A stretch of 25,208 nt of DNA, from the NCBI GenBank assembly GCA_035512595.1, contig DATKDU010000227.1, forward strand, positions 1 to 25,208. The letters run 5' to 3'. The position numbers and the translations under genes are program-made. This DNA is from DATKDU01 sp035512595. GTDB taxonomy: Bacteria > Planctomycetota > Planctomycetia > Pirellulales > Pirellulaceae. Shown in pieces: positions 1-6,777 of the stretch (position 1 is the stretch's first letter; each line of letters starts with the position of its first letter). The notes under the pieces are model-generated. The model did not search any database, was not told the DNA's origin, and saw only the letters and a program-made list of their open reading frames with translations.

Positions 1-180
1 GCCACCGGCGTCGCCATCCTGCTGGCCGGCATTCCGTGGGCCTACGGCATTCACGGCCGGCTGACCACCATCGAGACCACGCTCAAGGAGAATCTGCCGC
101 GACGCGATGCCTGGATCGAGTTGGAGCGCCGCGTTGAAAGACTGGAGATAAATACCAGGCAGGCCGAGCCAGTGGAATGA
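1..180 (+). CDS. Small membrane/coiled-coil protein, C-terminal fragment (5' cut by window edge)
   Basis: Frame 1 is open from the first base to TGA at 178-180 and gives 59 residues. They begin with a hydrophobic stretch (VAILLAGIPWAYGI, about residues 4-17), followed by a charged helix rich in E, R, L and K (about 20-55) that looks like a short coiled coil. One membrane segment plus a coiled coil is a common plan for small phage-encoded membrane proteins, and the gene lies just upstream of phage packaging genes on the same strand. I do not recognise a family, so a holin- or spanin-like role is only a possibility. The start codon is outside the window. A stable hairpin begins 17 bp after the stop. 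Confidence 0.55.
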   Translation, partial: ATGVAILLAGIPWAYGIHGRLTTIETTLKENLPRRDAWIELERRVERLEINTRQAEPVE

Positions 181-196
181 GAGAAAGCGACCAGCT

Positions 197-217
197 CCCC
201 CGAGCTTGCCTCGGGGG
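197..217. repeat. Short hairpin, 8-bp arms
   Basis: Perfect arms CCCCCGAG/CTCGGGGG surround a CTTGC loop. It lies 17 bp after the stop of the first gene and could act as its 3' hairpin. No T-run follows on the plus strand. Confidence 0.75.
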
Positions 218-264
218 GATGCCGACTTTGCACTACCCGCACTACCGCGTTACCGAAACGTCCC

Positions 265-282
265 CACCGAGCTTGCTCGGTG
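265..282. repeat. Short hairpin, 8-bp arms
   Basis: Perfect arms CACCGAGC/GCTCGGTG with a TT loop, in the gap between the first two genes. Its core CGAGCTTGC is shared with the hairpin at 197-217. Confidence 0.75.
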
Positions 283-339
283 AACGCATGATGCGCCGCC
301 GGGTGATTTGCCGGCGCAGCGGTAGTGCAGAGTCAATAA

Positions 340-362
340 CCCTCCGAGGCGAGCTCGGAGGG
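340..362. repeat. Short hairpin, 9-bp arms
   Basis: Perfect arms CCCTCCGAG/CTCGGAGGG with a GCGAG loop, about 35 bp upstream of the 56-aa gene. It is the third of three hairpins in the 216-bp gap 181-396, which otherwise shows nothing I can name. Confidence 0.75.
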
Positions 363-396
363 GAAGATCAACTCAAAGCGCGAAACCGACAATTCA

Positions 397-567
397 ATGA
401 AACCAAATTCCCCAACACAACCACCGCGGCCACGTGAAACCAAACTGACCCGACCCATGCCGGCGATCCACCAGGTCGTCGTCGAATGCAAGGGCGAGCG
501 CGACCAGGAAGAGGTCTACCGCCGCATGAAAGCGGAGGGGCGCAAATGCCGCGTGCTGACTCTCTGA
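397..567 (+). CDS. Small basic protein (56 aa) of the phage packaging block
   Basis: ATG at 397 to TGA at 565-567. The first 20 residues are proline-rich and low in complexity. An inner ATG at 457 begins a compact core, MPAIHQVVVECKGERDQ, with a predicted strand-helix-strand pattern (VVVEC, then a charged helix, then KCRVLTL). The true start may therefore be 457, giving 36 aa. The core resembles small conserved proteins I associate with planctomycete phage-like clusters, but I cannot verify this, and the function is unknown. It precedes the ABC-GNAT and terminase genes on the same strand. A 7-bp tandem-repeat hairpin starts 2 bp after its stop codon, so any link to the next gene is interrupted by about 270 bp of repeat-rich DNA. 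Confidence 0.6.
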   Translation: MKPNSPTQPPRPRETKLTRPMPAIHQVVVECKGERDQEEVYRRMKAEGRKCRVLTL

Positions 568-568
568 C

Positions 569-643
569 AGTCCAAAGTCCCAAGTCCAAGGTCCAAAGTC
601 GAATCTGACTGACTTTGGACTTTGGACCTTGGACTTTGGACTT
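569..643. repeat. Heptamer-repeat hairpin, family a (GTCCAAA)
   Basis: The left arm (569-600) is four to five tandem copies of a 7-bp unit AGTCCAA with single-base variants. The right arm (611-643) is the same unit on the opposite strand (TTGGACT). They are separated by 10 bp. The arms pair over about 32 bp with few mismatches. The array starts 2 bp after the stop of the 56-aa gene. Confidence 0.85.
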
Positions 644-753
644 GACCCCGAAAGCCGAGGAAACCCATGAAGCTTCCCATCACCTCAAAAACGAAAGTGC
701 CGCCTCCGCGCGGCGGCCAGGGTCCATTCACCGCCGAGTCATTCCGAACCCTG

Positions 754-799
754 GCGAGGCAGAGCCTCGCGTTATTGCGTTCCCAGGCAGAGCCTGAGG
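754..799. repeat. Two short hairpins with AGA loops
   Basis: 754-770 has arms GCGAGGC/GCCTCGC around AGA. 782-799 has arms CAGGC/GCCTG around AGA with partly pairing flanks. The same GAGGCAGAGCCTC core recurs at 24433 and 24515. Both lie just upstream of the ABC-GNAT start. Confidence 0.7.
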
Positions 800-838
800 A
801 ACGAGGAAACACCAAACACTCCCCATTACGAGCTTCCC

Positions 839-2077
839 ATGTTCATCACCCTCGAAACCAAAATCCCCGACAGCTTCCGCGTCCAGCAGGTCCTCGGCAT
901 GTTCGACCTGCCCGAGCGCAGCGCCGGCCGCGTCGAGCTGGCGGTGGAACTGCCGCCGAAGGAGGAGCGGTGGACGATCGGCGCGATCGTCGGCCCCAGC
1001 GGATCGGGGAAGACGACGGCGGCCCGCGCTGGCTTTGGAATGCCCTCGCCTGCGCCGCACTGGCCGGCCGATCGGCCGGTGATCGACGCGTTTGGCGGGC
1101 TGTCGCTGCGGCAAACGCTGGCGCTGCTCTCAGCCGTCGGTTTCAATTCGCCGCCGGCGTGGCTGCGGCCGCACAACGTTCTCAGTAGCGGCGAGCAGTT
1201 TCGCTGCGATCTGGCGCGGCGGCTGGATGAATGTGGTCCACTCGCTCCGCGAGTGGGTGGGCACTCGCAAAGCGAGTCCCCTACTTTGGTCCTCGACGAA
1301 TTCACCGCTCACCTCGACCGCGACACGGCCCGCTCGTGCAGCTTTGCCTTGCAGCGGTTCCTGCGTGGGGCGGGCGTCGCGCCTGCCAACGGTTTGGACA
1401 GGTTGGAAACCTGTCCTACGAGGTTCGTCGCCGTCACCGGTCACGACGATGTCATTCCCTGGCTGGCGCCCGACTGGGTGTTGCGAATGCCGGCGGGGAA
1501 GCTCGACCGGGGACCGTTTGTCACGCCGCCGCTGCCGCTGCGCTTGACCCGCGCCGATCGCAGCGTCTGGGCGCACTTTCGGCCGCATCATTACCTTTCC
1601 GGCCAGCTTGCCCGCGGCGCCACTTGCTACGTGGCCCTTTGGTCGGGCCGTCCGGCTGCGTTCTGCGCCGTCCTCGGCCAGATCGGCCACGCCGGCCGCA
1701 AGCGAATCACGCGGCTCGTCACGCTGCCGCAGTTTCAAGGGCTCGGCATTGGGATGCGGCTGGCCGAGTACGTCTGCCGTCTGGAAGCGGAGCGCGGCTT
1801 CCGCGTCAGCATCGCCACCAGCCATCCGGCGGTGATCGCGTCCTGCCGCCGCTCGCCGCGGTGGAAATACCTCGGGATCAAGCGCTGCGGCGGGACGCCC
1901 CAGTGCATCCGCGGCCGGCGGCTGGCGGGATCGACCGGGCGGATCGTGGCAGCGTTTGAGTTTAGTGCGGAATGCGGAGTGCGGAATGCGGAGTACGAAT
2001 CAGTTGGCATCCAAGCACTCTCCGCTGCCGCAATCCGCAATCGCCGTTCCATTCCGCATTCCGCACTAACGCCATGA
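839..2077 (+). CDS. ABC-type ATPase fused to GNAT acetyltransferase, carrying translated repeats
   Basis: 412 aa from ATG 839. The N-terminal half is an ABC-type ATPase: Walker A GPSGSGKTT (about residue 52), signature LSSGEQ (about 115), Walker B TLVLDEF (about 149) and an H-loop in VTGHDD (about 199). The C-terminal half is GNAT-like, with HHYLSG near 249 and the acetyl-CoA loop QGLGIG near 300. There are no membrane segments, so it is a soluble ATPase and not a transporter. It lies before a terminase gene and overlaps it by ATGA. Both the acetylation substrate and the role of the ATPase are unknown; a part in phage DNA packaging or host interaction is inference. Three oddities are visible. 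Residues about 134-147 are encoded by two hairpins (1238-1279). Residues about 178-193 are encoded by two more (1370-1416). The last 37 residues are encoded by a heptamer-repeat array (1963-2070). The first two insertions fall between conserved ATPase motifs without breaking the frame. Confidence 0.85.
   Translation: MFITLETKIPDSFRVQQVLGMFDLPERSAGRVELAVELPPKEERWTIGAIVGPSGSGKTTAARAGFGMPSPAPHWPADRPVIDAFGGLSLRQTLALLSAVGFNSPPAWLRPHNVLSSGEQFRCDLARRLDECGPLAPRVGGHSQSESPTLVLDEFTAHLDRDTARSCSFALQRFLRGAGVAPANGLDRLETCPTRFVAVTGHDDVIPWLAPDWVLRMPAGKLDRGPFVTPPLPLRLTRADRSVWAHFRPHHYLSGQLARGATCYVALWSGRPAAFCAVLGQIGHAGRKRITRLVTLPQFQGLGIGMRLAEYVCRLEAERGFRVSIATSHPAVIASCRRSPRWKYLGIKRCGGTPQCIRGRRLAGSTGRIVAAFEFSAECGVRNAEYESVGIQALSAAAIRNRRSIPHSALTP
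1238..1279. repeat. Double hairpin inside the ABC-GNAT gene
   Basis: The first hairpin (1238-1256) has arms CCACTCGC/GCGAGTGG around TCC. The second (1261-1279) has ACTCGC/GCGAGT around AAA. The same two-hairpin composite occurs between genes at 17544-17590, with the same order and a similar ACTTT right flank. Here it is translated, between the ABC signature and Walker B motifs. Confidence 0.8.
1370..1416. repeat. Second double hairpin inside the ABC-GNAT gene
   Basis: 1370-1388 pairs GGCGGGCG with CGCCTGCC around TCG, with one G-T pair. 1396-1416 has perfect arms GGACAGGTT/AACCTGTCC around GGA. The second is the same family as the hairpin that contains the terminase stop codon (3554-3576). 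It is translated just before the conserved FVAVTGH segment. Confidence 0.8.
1963..2070. repeat. Heptamer-repeat hairpin, family b (TGCGGAA), overlapping the end of ABC-GNAT
   Basis: The left arm (about 1963-1998) is tandem TGCGGAA/TGCGGAG units. The right arm (about 2032-2070) is the reverse complement (TTCCGCA units), ending with CGCACTAA, which pairs with TTAGTGCG at the left edge. The ABC-GNAT frame runs through both arms and stops 5 bp beyond the right one. A TAG at 1963-1965 sits at the array edge but out of frame. Confidence 0.85.
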
Positions 2078-3555
2078 TTCCCCACCCCTCATCGTCGCAA
2101 GAAAGTCGCCGCTTGAGCGTGCAGCGCCGCATGCCGACAGGCGCGCGGTCATGCGCGCCGGCGCCGGAGCGGCTCGACGACTATTGTCCCCTTCAGCCGA
2201 CCGACAAACAGCGGAAGTTCCTGATCCTCAAGGCGCGCGAGGCCTTTTACGGCGGGGCAGCCGGCGGCGGCAAGAGCACCGCCCTGCTGATGGGGGCGCT
2301 GCAGCACGCCTACGTGCCGGGGTATGCCGCCCTCATCCTCCGCCGCGATACGCAGCGGCTGCACCTGGCCGGCGGATTGATTCCCAAATCGCACGAGTGG
2401 CTGGCCGGCAGCGGGGCGAAGTGGAATGCGGGCCGCTGCCAGTGGACGTTCCCTACGGACGGCCCGCCGGCGACGATCACGTTCGGCTATCTTCAGTCGC
2501 CGCTCGACAAATTCCGCTACGGCTCGTCGGAGTACCAGTACATCGCCTTCGACGAGCTGACCGAGTTTGCCGAGGAAGATTATTTGTTCCTCTTCAGCCG
2601 CTTGCGGCGGACGAGCCGCTTTTCGGCTCCGCTGCGGGTCCGCTCGGCGAGCAACCCCGGCGGCCCGGGGCACCTGTGGGTCAAGAGCCGCTTCATTGAT
2701 GACAACTCGGTGTCCGACGCGGCAGGACACGCCGGCTCGCCGGCCATGCCGGACGGAGAGGCCTACTCCGCGGGGGACCTCGCCTACGTGCCGGCCCGCG
2801 TGGCGGACAATCCGCACCTGGACGCGGACGAATACCGCCAGTCGCTGATGCACCTGCCGCCGGTGACGCGGGAGCGGCTCTTGCACGGCGACTGGTCGAT
2901 CCAGGCGGCCGGCCAGTTCCGCGCGGAGTGGCTGCGGTATTACGTCGCCCTGGGGGACGAGCTGCAGGTCCTCGATCCGCAGGGGAAAGCAGTGGTCGCG
3001 GCACAGGCGCGACTGTGCGACCGGTTCTGCACGATCGACCCCGCCGGCACGCCGGCCGAAGCGAGCCAGGCGACCGGCCGGCCGCACAGTTGGTCGGTGA
3101 TTCAAATCTGGTATCAGCCCCGCGGCAAGCTGGCGCACTTCCTCTTCCTGCGGCATCAGTGGCGGGCGCAGGTCGATTTCCACGATTTGCTCACGGCGAT
3201 CCGCCAGGTCCACGATGAATGGCAGCCGCGGGAGATTTTCGTGGAGAAGGAGCGGCTGGGGACCGCCATTTGTTCCATGCTGGTGCGCGAGGGGGTGCCG
3301 ATCGTCGCCATTCCGCCGGAAGGGAAGGAGAAGGACGTGCGGGCCCGGCCGCTGATCCACAAGTACAGCCGCGGGGAGGTGCTCTTGCCCAAGCTGGACA
3401 TTTCCTGGCGTCCCGACTTTGAAGCCGAGCTGCTCGCCTGGACCGGCGGCAAGCGCGAGCCGTGCGACCAGATTGACGCGGCGGCGTATGCGGCCATCAT
3501 TGCCGAGCGCAGCCAGCCGCAGGAGGCGGTGGTGCTGGAGGGGTTGTCGATGTAG
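2074..3555 (+). CDS. Phage terminase large subunit (TerL-like)
   Basis: 493 aa from ATG 2074, whose ATGA overlaps the stop of the ABC-GNAT gene; an inner ATG at 2131 is an alternative start. This is the ATP-driven motor and nuclease that packages phage DNA into capsids. ATPase motifs: Walker A GGAAGGGKST (about residue 60), Walker B YIAFDELTEF (about 155), and a coupling segment SASNPGG (about 192). The nuclease domain shows acidic motifs CTIDPAG (about 318), FVEKER (about 389) and DQIDAAAY (about 466), as expected for an RNase H-like fold. The length is normal for the family and no frame damage is seen. However, no portal or capsid gene follows: the next genes are convergent host-type LRR genes. 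It may belong to a phage remnant or a domesticated particle. The stop TAG lies inside a palindrome. Confidence 0.88.
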   Translation: MIPHPSSSQESRRLSVQRRMPTGARSCAPAPERLDDYCPLQPTDKQRKFLILKAREAFYGGAAGGGKSTALLMGALQHAYVPGYAALILRRDTQRLHLAGGLIPKSHEWLAGSGAKWNAGRCQWTFPTDGPPATITFGYLQSPLDKFRYGSSEYQYIAFDELTEFAEEDYLFLFSRLRRTSRFSAPLRVRSASNPGGPGHLWVKSRFIDDNSVSDAAGHAGSPAMPDGEAYSAGDLAYVPARVADNPHLDADEYRQSLMHLPPVTRERLLHGDWSIQAAGQFRAEWLRYYVALGDELQVLDPQGKAVVAAQARLCDRFCTIDPAGTPAEASQATGRPHSWSVIQIWYQPRGKLAHFLFLRHQWRAQVDFHDLLTAIRQVHDEWQPREIFVEKERLGTAICSMLVREGVPIVAIPPEGKEKDVRARPLIHKYSRGEVLLPKLDISWRPDFEAELLAWTGGKREPCDQIDAAAYAAIIAERSQPQEAVVLEGLSM

Positions 3556-3576
3556 GACAGGTTTGCAACCTGTCCT
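3554..3576. repeat. Hairpin overlapping the terminase stop codon
   Basis: Perfect 10-bp arms AGGACAGGTT/AACCTGTCCT around TGC. The stop TAG (3553-3555) is part of the left arm. It lies in the 73-bp gap between the convergent terminase and LRR genes and could serve as a terminator hairpin, although no T-run follows. Confidence 0.85.
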
Positions 3577-3628
3577 GTAAGAGCAGAGGACGGTCAAGCC
3601 GGCGGGCATCGCCACTCGCAGAATTAAT

Positions 3629-5089
3629 CTAGAAATGGGGCGCTGGCGAAGTGGCAATCACGTCGCAATCGGATGGTAGCAACGCTTCCAGTCGTTCGAC
3701 GCTTTTCTCGTCGAAGTTGTGATCCGGCACGGAGAGGACGCAAAGCTGCTTTAGCCGCGCCAATGCCGGAATGATTTCTGGTTTAACATACGTGCGTGAC
3801 AGGTCGAGTTCGCGCAGTTTGGGCAGGGCGGCAAGAAATTGTACGTCGCTTGCCACCGGACCCTCCAGAAAGGAGAGTTCCAATGTTTCGAGCTCTTGAA
3901 GCGTGCCGAGCGCGTGCAATGTTCCGCCGGGAAGCGTCTCGCCCGTCAGCTTCAACCGCTTGAGCTGCTTGAGACGTCGAACCTGTTGCAGCAGCTCGTC
4001 ACGAACGTCGTGCAACGTCAATTCTTCCAGGCGACGCAGAAACGATAACTGAGGCACGCTGGCTTCATCCTCGGGGAAGTATGTGTTGAGCGCGCGCAGC
4101 CTGGGCAAGGCAGCGAGCTCGCGGACCATCGTGTCGTCGAGGTATGCCTCGATCGAAATCACCTCTTCCAGATTGGTCAACTGATCGAGTCCCGCCAAGG
4201 GAAAATCGCTGTTGTAGCTCAGCGCTCGCAACCGCCGCAGTGGCGGCATTCGCAGCCGCAAAGCGCTTCGCTGCGGCACGATCATGGGGGCATCGTCCGC
4301 CGGTCGCAATTGCTGGAGGTGCAGCTTTAGCAGATTGGGCAAGCGCGACAACGCAGCAAGCTGCGTGTCGGTCACTGAATCCTCAATCGCGACTACTTTG
4401 ACGTCCGCAAGCGGCGGCAGGTTTTCGAGGTCCTGGACATCGAGCCGGAGGAACAAGACTGGATCCAGAAGCTCGAACGGAACATTTGGTAGCGCCAAGC
4501 GCAGCCAGGTGACGCCGCCCGACTCTTCCAAGAAATAGCGGATGTCTGCCTGCTGGAGCAGTTTGCGCTCGTGACTGTGGCGGCGAATGATTGCCGCATA
4601 CCAGCCCACAACGACCGCGATGAAAGTAGTGAGGAGAGCGAGATCACGCAGATGAATCTGCCACAGATGTCGCCGTCCCCGACGCCACAATTCGAAGAGC
4701 GCGCCGACGAGGATTGCGGTCGCGACCACCAGCACGGCATTAGCGGCGATGGCCTGCCAGTGGAACTGCTCGACTTTGGACGATAGATTCCAGCACGAAA
4801 CCTGGGTCGGACCCTCCAGTAACATTCCGACCGATGGTTCCCTCACGAGATAGGTAATTGGCCACCCATGCACAAGGCGCGGCACGTGACCGCTCTCAAC
4901 TCCGAGGTACGTGGATCGTTCGAATACGAATGCATACTGCCCCGGCACATTGCAGAACACGAGGAATAACAGCACCAACACCGCCACCACCCAGCTCGAC
5001 CGGTGCCAGCGGCCGGTCAAGAGCGACCGCCAGGTGCGGGGGACGGCGGGAGTCGTTGCTGGAGTTGAGGTGGCAACTTCCATCGTCAT
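3629..5089 (-). CDS. Membrane-anchored leucine-rich-repeat protein, copy 2
   Basis: 486 aa. The short N-terminal tail ends with RSLLTGRWHRSSW and is followed by a membrane helix (about 31-48), an exported loop, a second helix (about 113-135) and a third (about 148-169) that begins with the planctomycete-style segment IHLRDLALLTTF. From about residue 205 to the end there are irregular leucine-rich repeats (for example LRELDLSRTYV near 424). With three helices and a cytoplasmic N-terminus the LRR domain would be outside the cytoplasmic membrane; that topology is inferred from helix count. The function is unknown, but LRRs usually bind proteins. The start ATG at 5089-5087 overlaps the stop of the upstream paralogue by ATGA, so the two are probably one translationally coupled unit. 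The first 50 residues are nearly identical to the paralogue, while the loop and the LRR part have diverged. Confidence 0.8.
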   Translation of the reverse strand: MTMEVATSTPATTPAVPRTWRSLLTGRWHRSSWVVAVLVLLFLVFCNVPGQYAFVFERSTYLGVESGHVPRLVHGWPITYLVREPSVGMLLEGPTQVSCWNLSSKVEQFHWQAIAANAVLVVATAILVGALFELWRRGRRHLWQIHLRDLALLTTFIAVVVGWYAAIIRRHSHERKLLQQADIRYFLEESGGVTWLRLALPNVPFELLDPVLFLRLDVQDLENLPPLADVKVVAIEDSVTDTQLAALSRLPNLLKLHLQQLRPADDAPMIVPQRSALRLRMPPLRRLRALSYNSDFPLAGLDQLTNLEEVISIEAYLDDTMVRELAALPRLRALNTYFPEDEASVPQLSFLRRLEELTLHDVRDELLQQVRRLKQLKRLKLTGETLPGGTLHALGTLQELETLELSFLEGPVASDVQFLAALPKLRELDLSRTYVKPEIIPALARLKQLCVLSVPDHNFDEKSVERLEALLPSDCDVIATSPAPHF

Positions 5090-6582
5090 TTTGCGAGCAC
5101 CTGGCAGTTCGCTAGCGTCCGTTGGAGCGTATCAATTTCGTCTTGCGGCAGCGTGGTCTTTCCGAGCGAAAGTACCCGCAATTGCTGCATCTGTTTCAGA
5201 TCGCTCGCGGCCTGGGTGTCCAACCGCGACTTCCCGGGAGCGGTGGAAAAGAGGTTGGACCACCAGGTGGCGGAGCGCGCTTCATCGCTGCGCCAGTCCG
5301 ATTTGTCGAGATACAACATTTCGAGGCGATCGAGTGCCGCCAGGCGCCCGATGCCATCGGCAGGTGCACGGGCGGATCGCAAGGACAATCGTTTGAGGCC
5401 AGTCATCCGCCCGATCTGGGCCATGTTGTCGAGGTCGAGCTCCTGACCGTCGAGGATCAACTCTTCCAGGGTGCGAAGCGATTCCAGCGGCACAAGTCCC
5501 CCAGGCGGCAGCTTTCGGCCGCCAAGATTAAGGCGTCTCAGCCGCGGCATGCGGGCAATGTCCCGCAGCATCTCATCGTCCACATAGGAACCTGACAGGT
5601 CCAGAGCGCGGAGCGACGTGAGTTGCTCGAAGCCTTCGCAGCGGGTACTCGTTCCTGAAATCGTCAGCGACAACAGCCGCGGCATGGCCGGCAGTTCCAC
5701 GGTGTCGAACGGGCGAGTTCTGTCACGCCCCATGCCGTGCGACTCCAAGTGCAAAACCTCAAGTCGCGGCAGCGACCCAAGATGCCCTAGTTCGGTGTTG
5801 GTGGCTCGTCCATCGACCCACACCAGCTTCACATCTTGCAGGGTGGCGATGCCAGGCAATCCTTGTGGATCGACAATGACAAACGCCACTCGGTCGAGGA
5901 ATTCGAGCGCTCGCTCGCCCGTCAACAGGCGAATCCAGGTAATGCCGCCGAGAGTCCGTGCATACACTCGATCGGGCGGCGACTCCTCGACAACGTACCG
6001 GCCGTCGAACTGTCTGTGTTTTGGCGCCAGGACAGCCTCCTCGCGCTGGTAGCGGTGCCGCTGTGCCACGTACCACGCTCCAATGAGTGAAATCCCCACC
6101 GTCACCACCATGACATCGCGGAGGTGAAGTTGCCAGACGTTCTGCCGCAGCCGCCGCCAGGCCTCGAAACCAGCGCCACCGACAGCCGCCAGTGCGAGCA
6201 CGACCACCAAATTGATCGCCAGGGCCCGGCCGCGGACTTGCGGCCCATTCATCCACAGCGCCCAGCAATCCCAGACGGCCGGCGTATCAAAGGCGCGCGA
6301 GTGATCGCTCGACCGCACGAGAAAGGCCAGCGGCCAGCCATGCTCAAACCGGATCGATTCTTCGATGATACCAAGCAAACTGAACAAACCTGACTGGGGA
6401 GGGAATTCATCGCTGAGACCAATCGTCGTCACGAACTGCCCCGGTAGGTTGCAAAACACCAGAAACAACAGCACAGCCGCCGCCACCACCCAGCTCGACC
6501 GGTGCCAGCGGCCGGTCAGCAGCGACCGCCAGGTGTGGGGGACGGCGGGAGTCGTCGTGGGGGTTGAAGTGGGCACTTCCAT
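5086..6582 (-). CDS. Membrane-anchored leucine-rich-repeat protein, copy 1
   Basis: 498 aa from ATG 6582. It has the same architecture as its downstream neighbour: tail with LLTGRWHRSSW, helix 1 (about 29-47), external loop, helix 2 (about 121-140), helix 3 (about 153-174) starting LHLRDVMVVTVG, then leucine-rich repeats from about 235 to 490 (for example LRALDLSGSYVDDEML). The DNA of the first 100 bp or so is almost the same in both copies, indicating tandem duplication with diverging ectodomains. It is first in the two-gene unit and faces the 6778 gene across a 195-bp divergent gap that probably holds its promoter. The ligand and role are unknown. Confidence 0.8.
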   Translation of the reverse strand: MEVPTSTPTTTPAVPHTWRSLLTGRWHRSSWVVAAAVLLFLVFCNLPGQFVTTIGLSDEFPPQSGLFSLLGIIEESIRFEHGWPLAFLVRSSDHSRAFDTPAVWDCWALWMNGPQVRGRALAINLVVVLALAAVGGAGFEAWRRLRQNVWQLHLRDVMVVTVGISLIGAWYVAQRHRYQREEAVLAPKHRQFDGRYVVEESPPDRVYARTLGGITWIRLLTGERALEFLDRVAFVIVDPQGLPGIATLQDVKLVWVDGRATNTELGHLGSLPRLEVLHLESHGMGRDRTRPFDTVELPAMPRLLSLTISGTSTRCEGFEQLTSLRALDLSGSYVDDEMLRDIARMPRLRRLNLGGRKLPPGGLVPLESLRTLEELILDGQELDLDNMAQIGRMTGLKRLSLRSARAPADGIGRLAALDRLEMLYLDKSDWRSDEARSATWWSNLFSTAPGKSRLDTQAASDLKQMQQLRVLSLGKTTLPQDEIDTLQRTLANCQVLAK

Positions 6583-6705
6583 CGCGGCCGTGTGGAGCGA
6601 GGACCTGGGCGGAACGGTCCATTATGGACGGCGACAACCGCCGGCCGCCAGACGAAACGACGGAGGGCCCTCCACGCCCCTTTTCCCGCGGCCGCAGTCC
6701 GCAAC

Positions 6706-6734
6706 TTGCACGTGACCGCTGGGCCGCGTACAAA
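6706..6734 (+). promoter_or_regulatory. Possible sigma70-type promoter for the ABC transporter operon
   Basis: TTGCAC (6706-6711) and TACAAA (6729-6734) are 17 bp apart, about 45 bp upstream of the chosen start at 6778. Both hexamers match the bacterial consensus only partly, so this is a weak prediction. Confidence 0.25.
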
Positions 6735-6777
6735 AGGGGCCTCGCGGGCACTTGGACACTCACGCTGCATGCACGAC

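Noticed and set aside
177..437. 86-codon frame between the first two genes
   Set aside because: It crosses all three hairpins in the gap and has no coding character.
667..1188. Frame starting MKLPITSK upstream of ABC-GNAT
   Set aside because: Most of it is a shifted frame of ABC-GNAT, and the first part crosses two hairpins. Only the first 25 residues could be real, which is too little to call.
2149..3657. Long antisense frame (502 codons) over the terminase gene
   Set aside because: It is a shadow of high-GC codon use; the plus strand carries clear TerL motifs.
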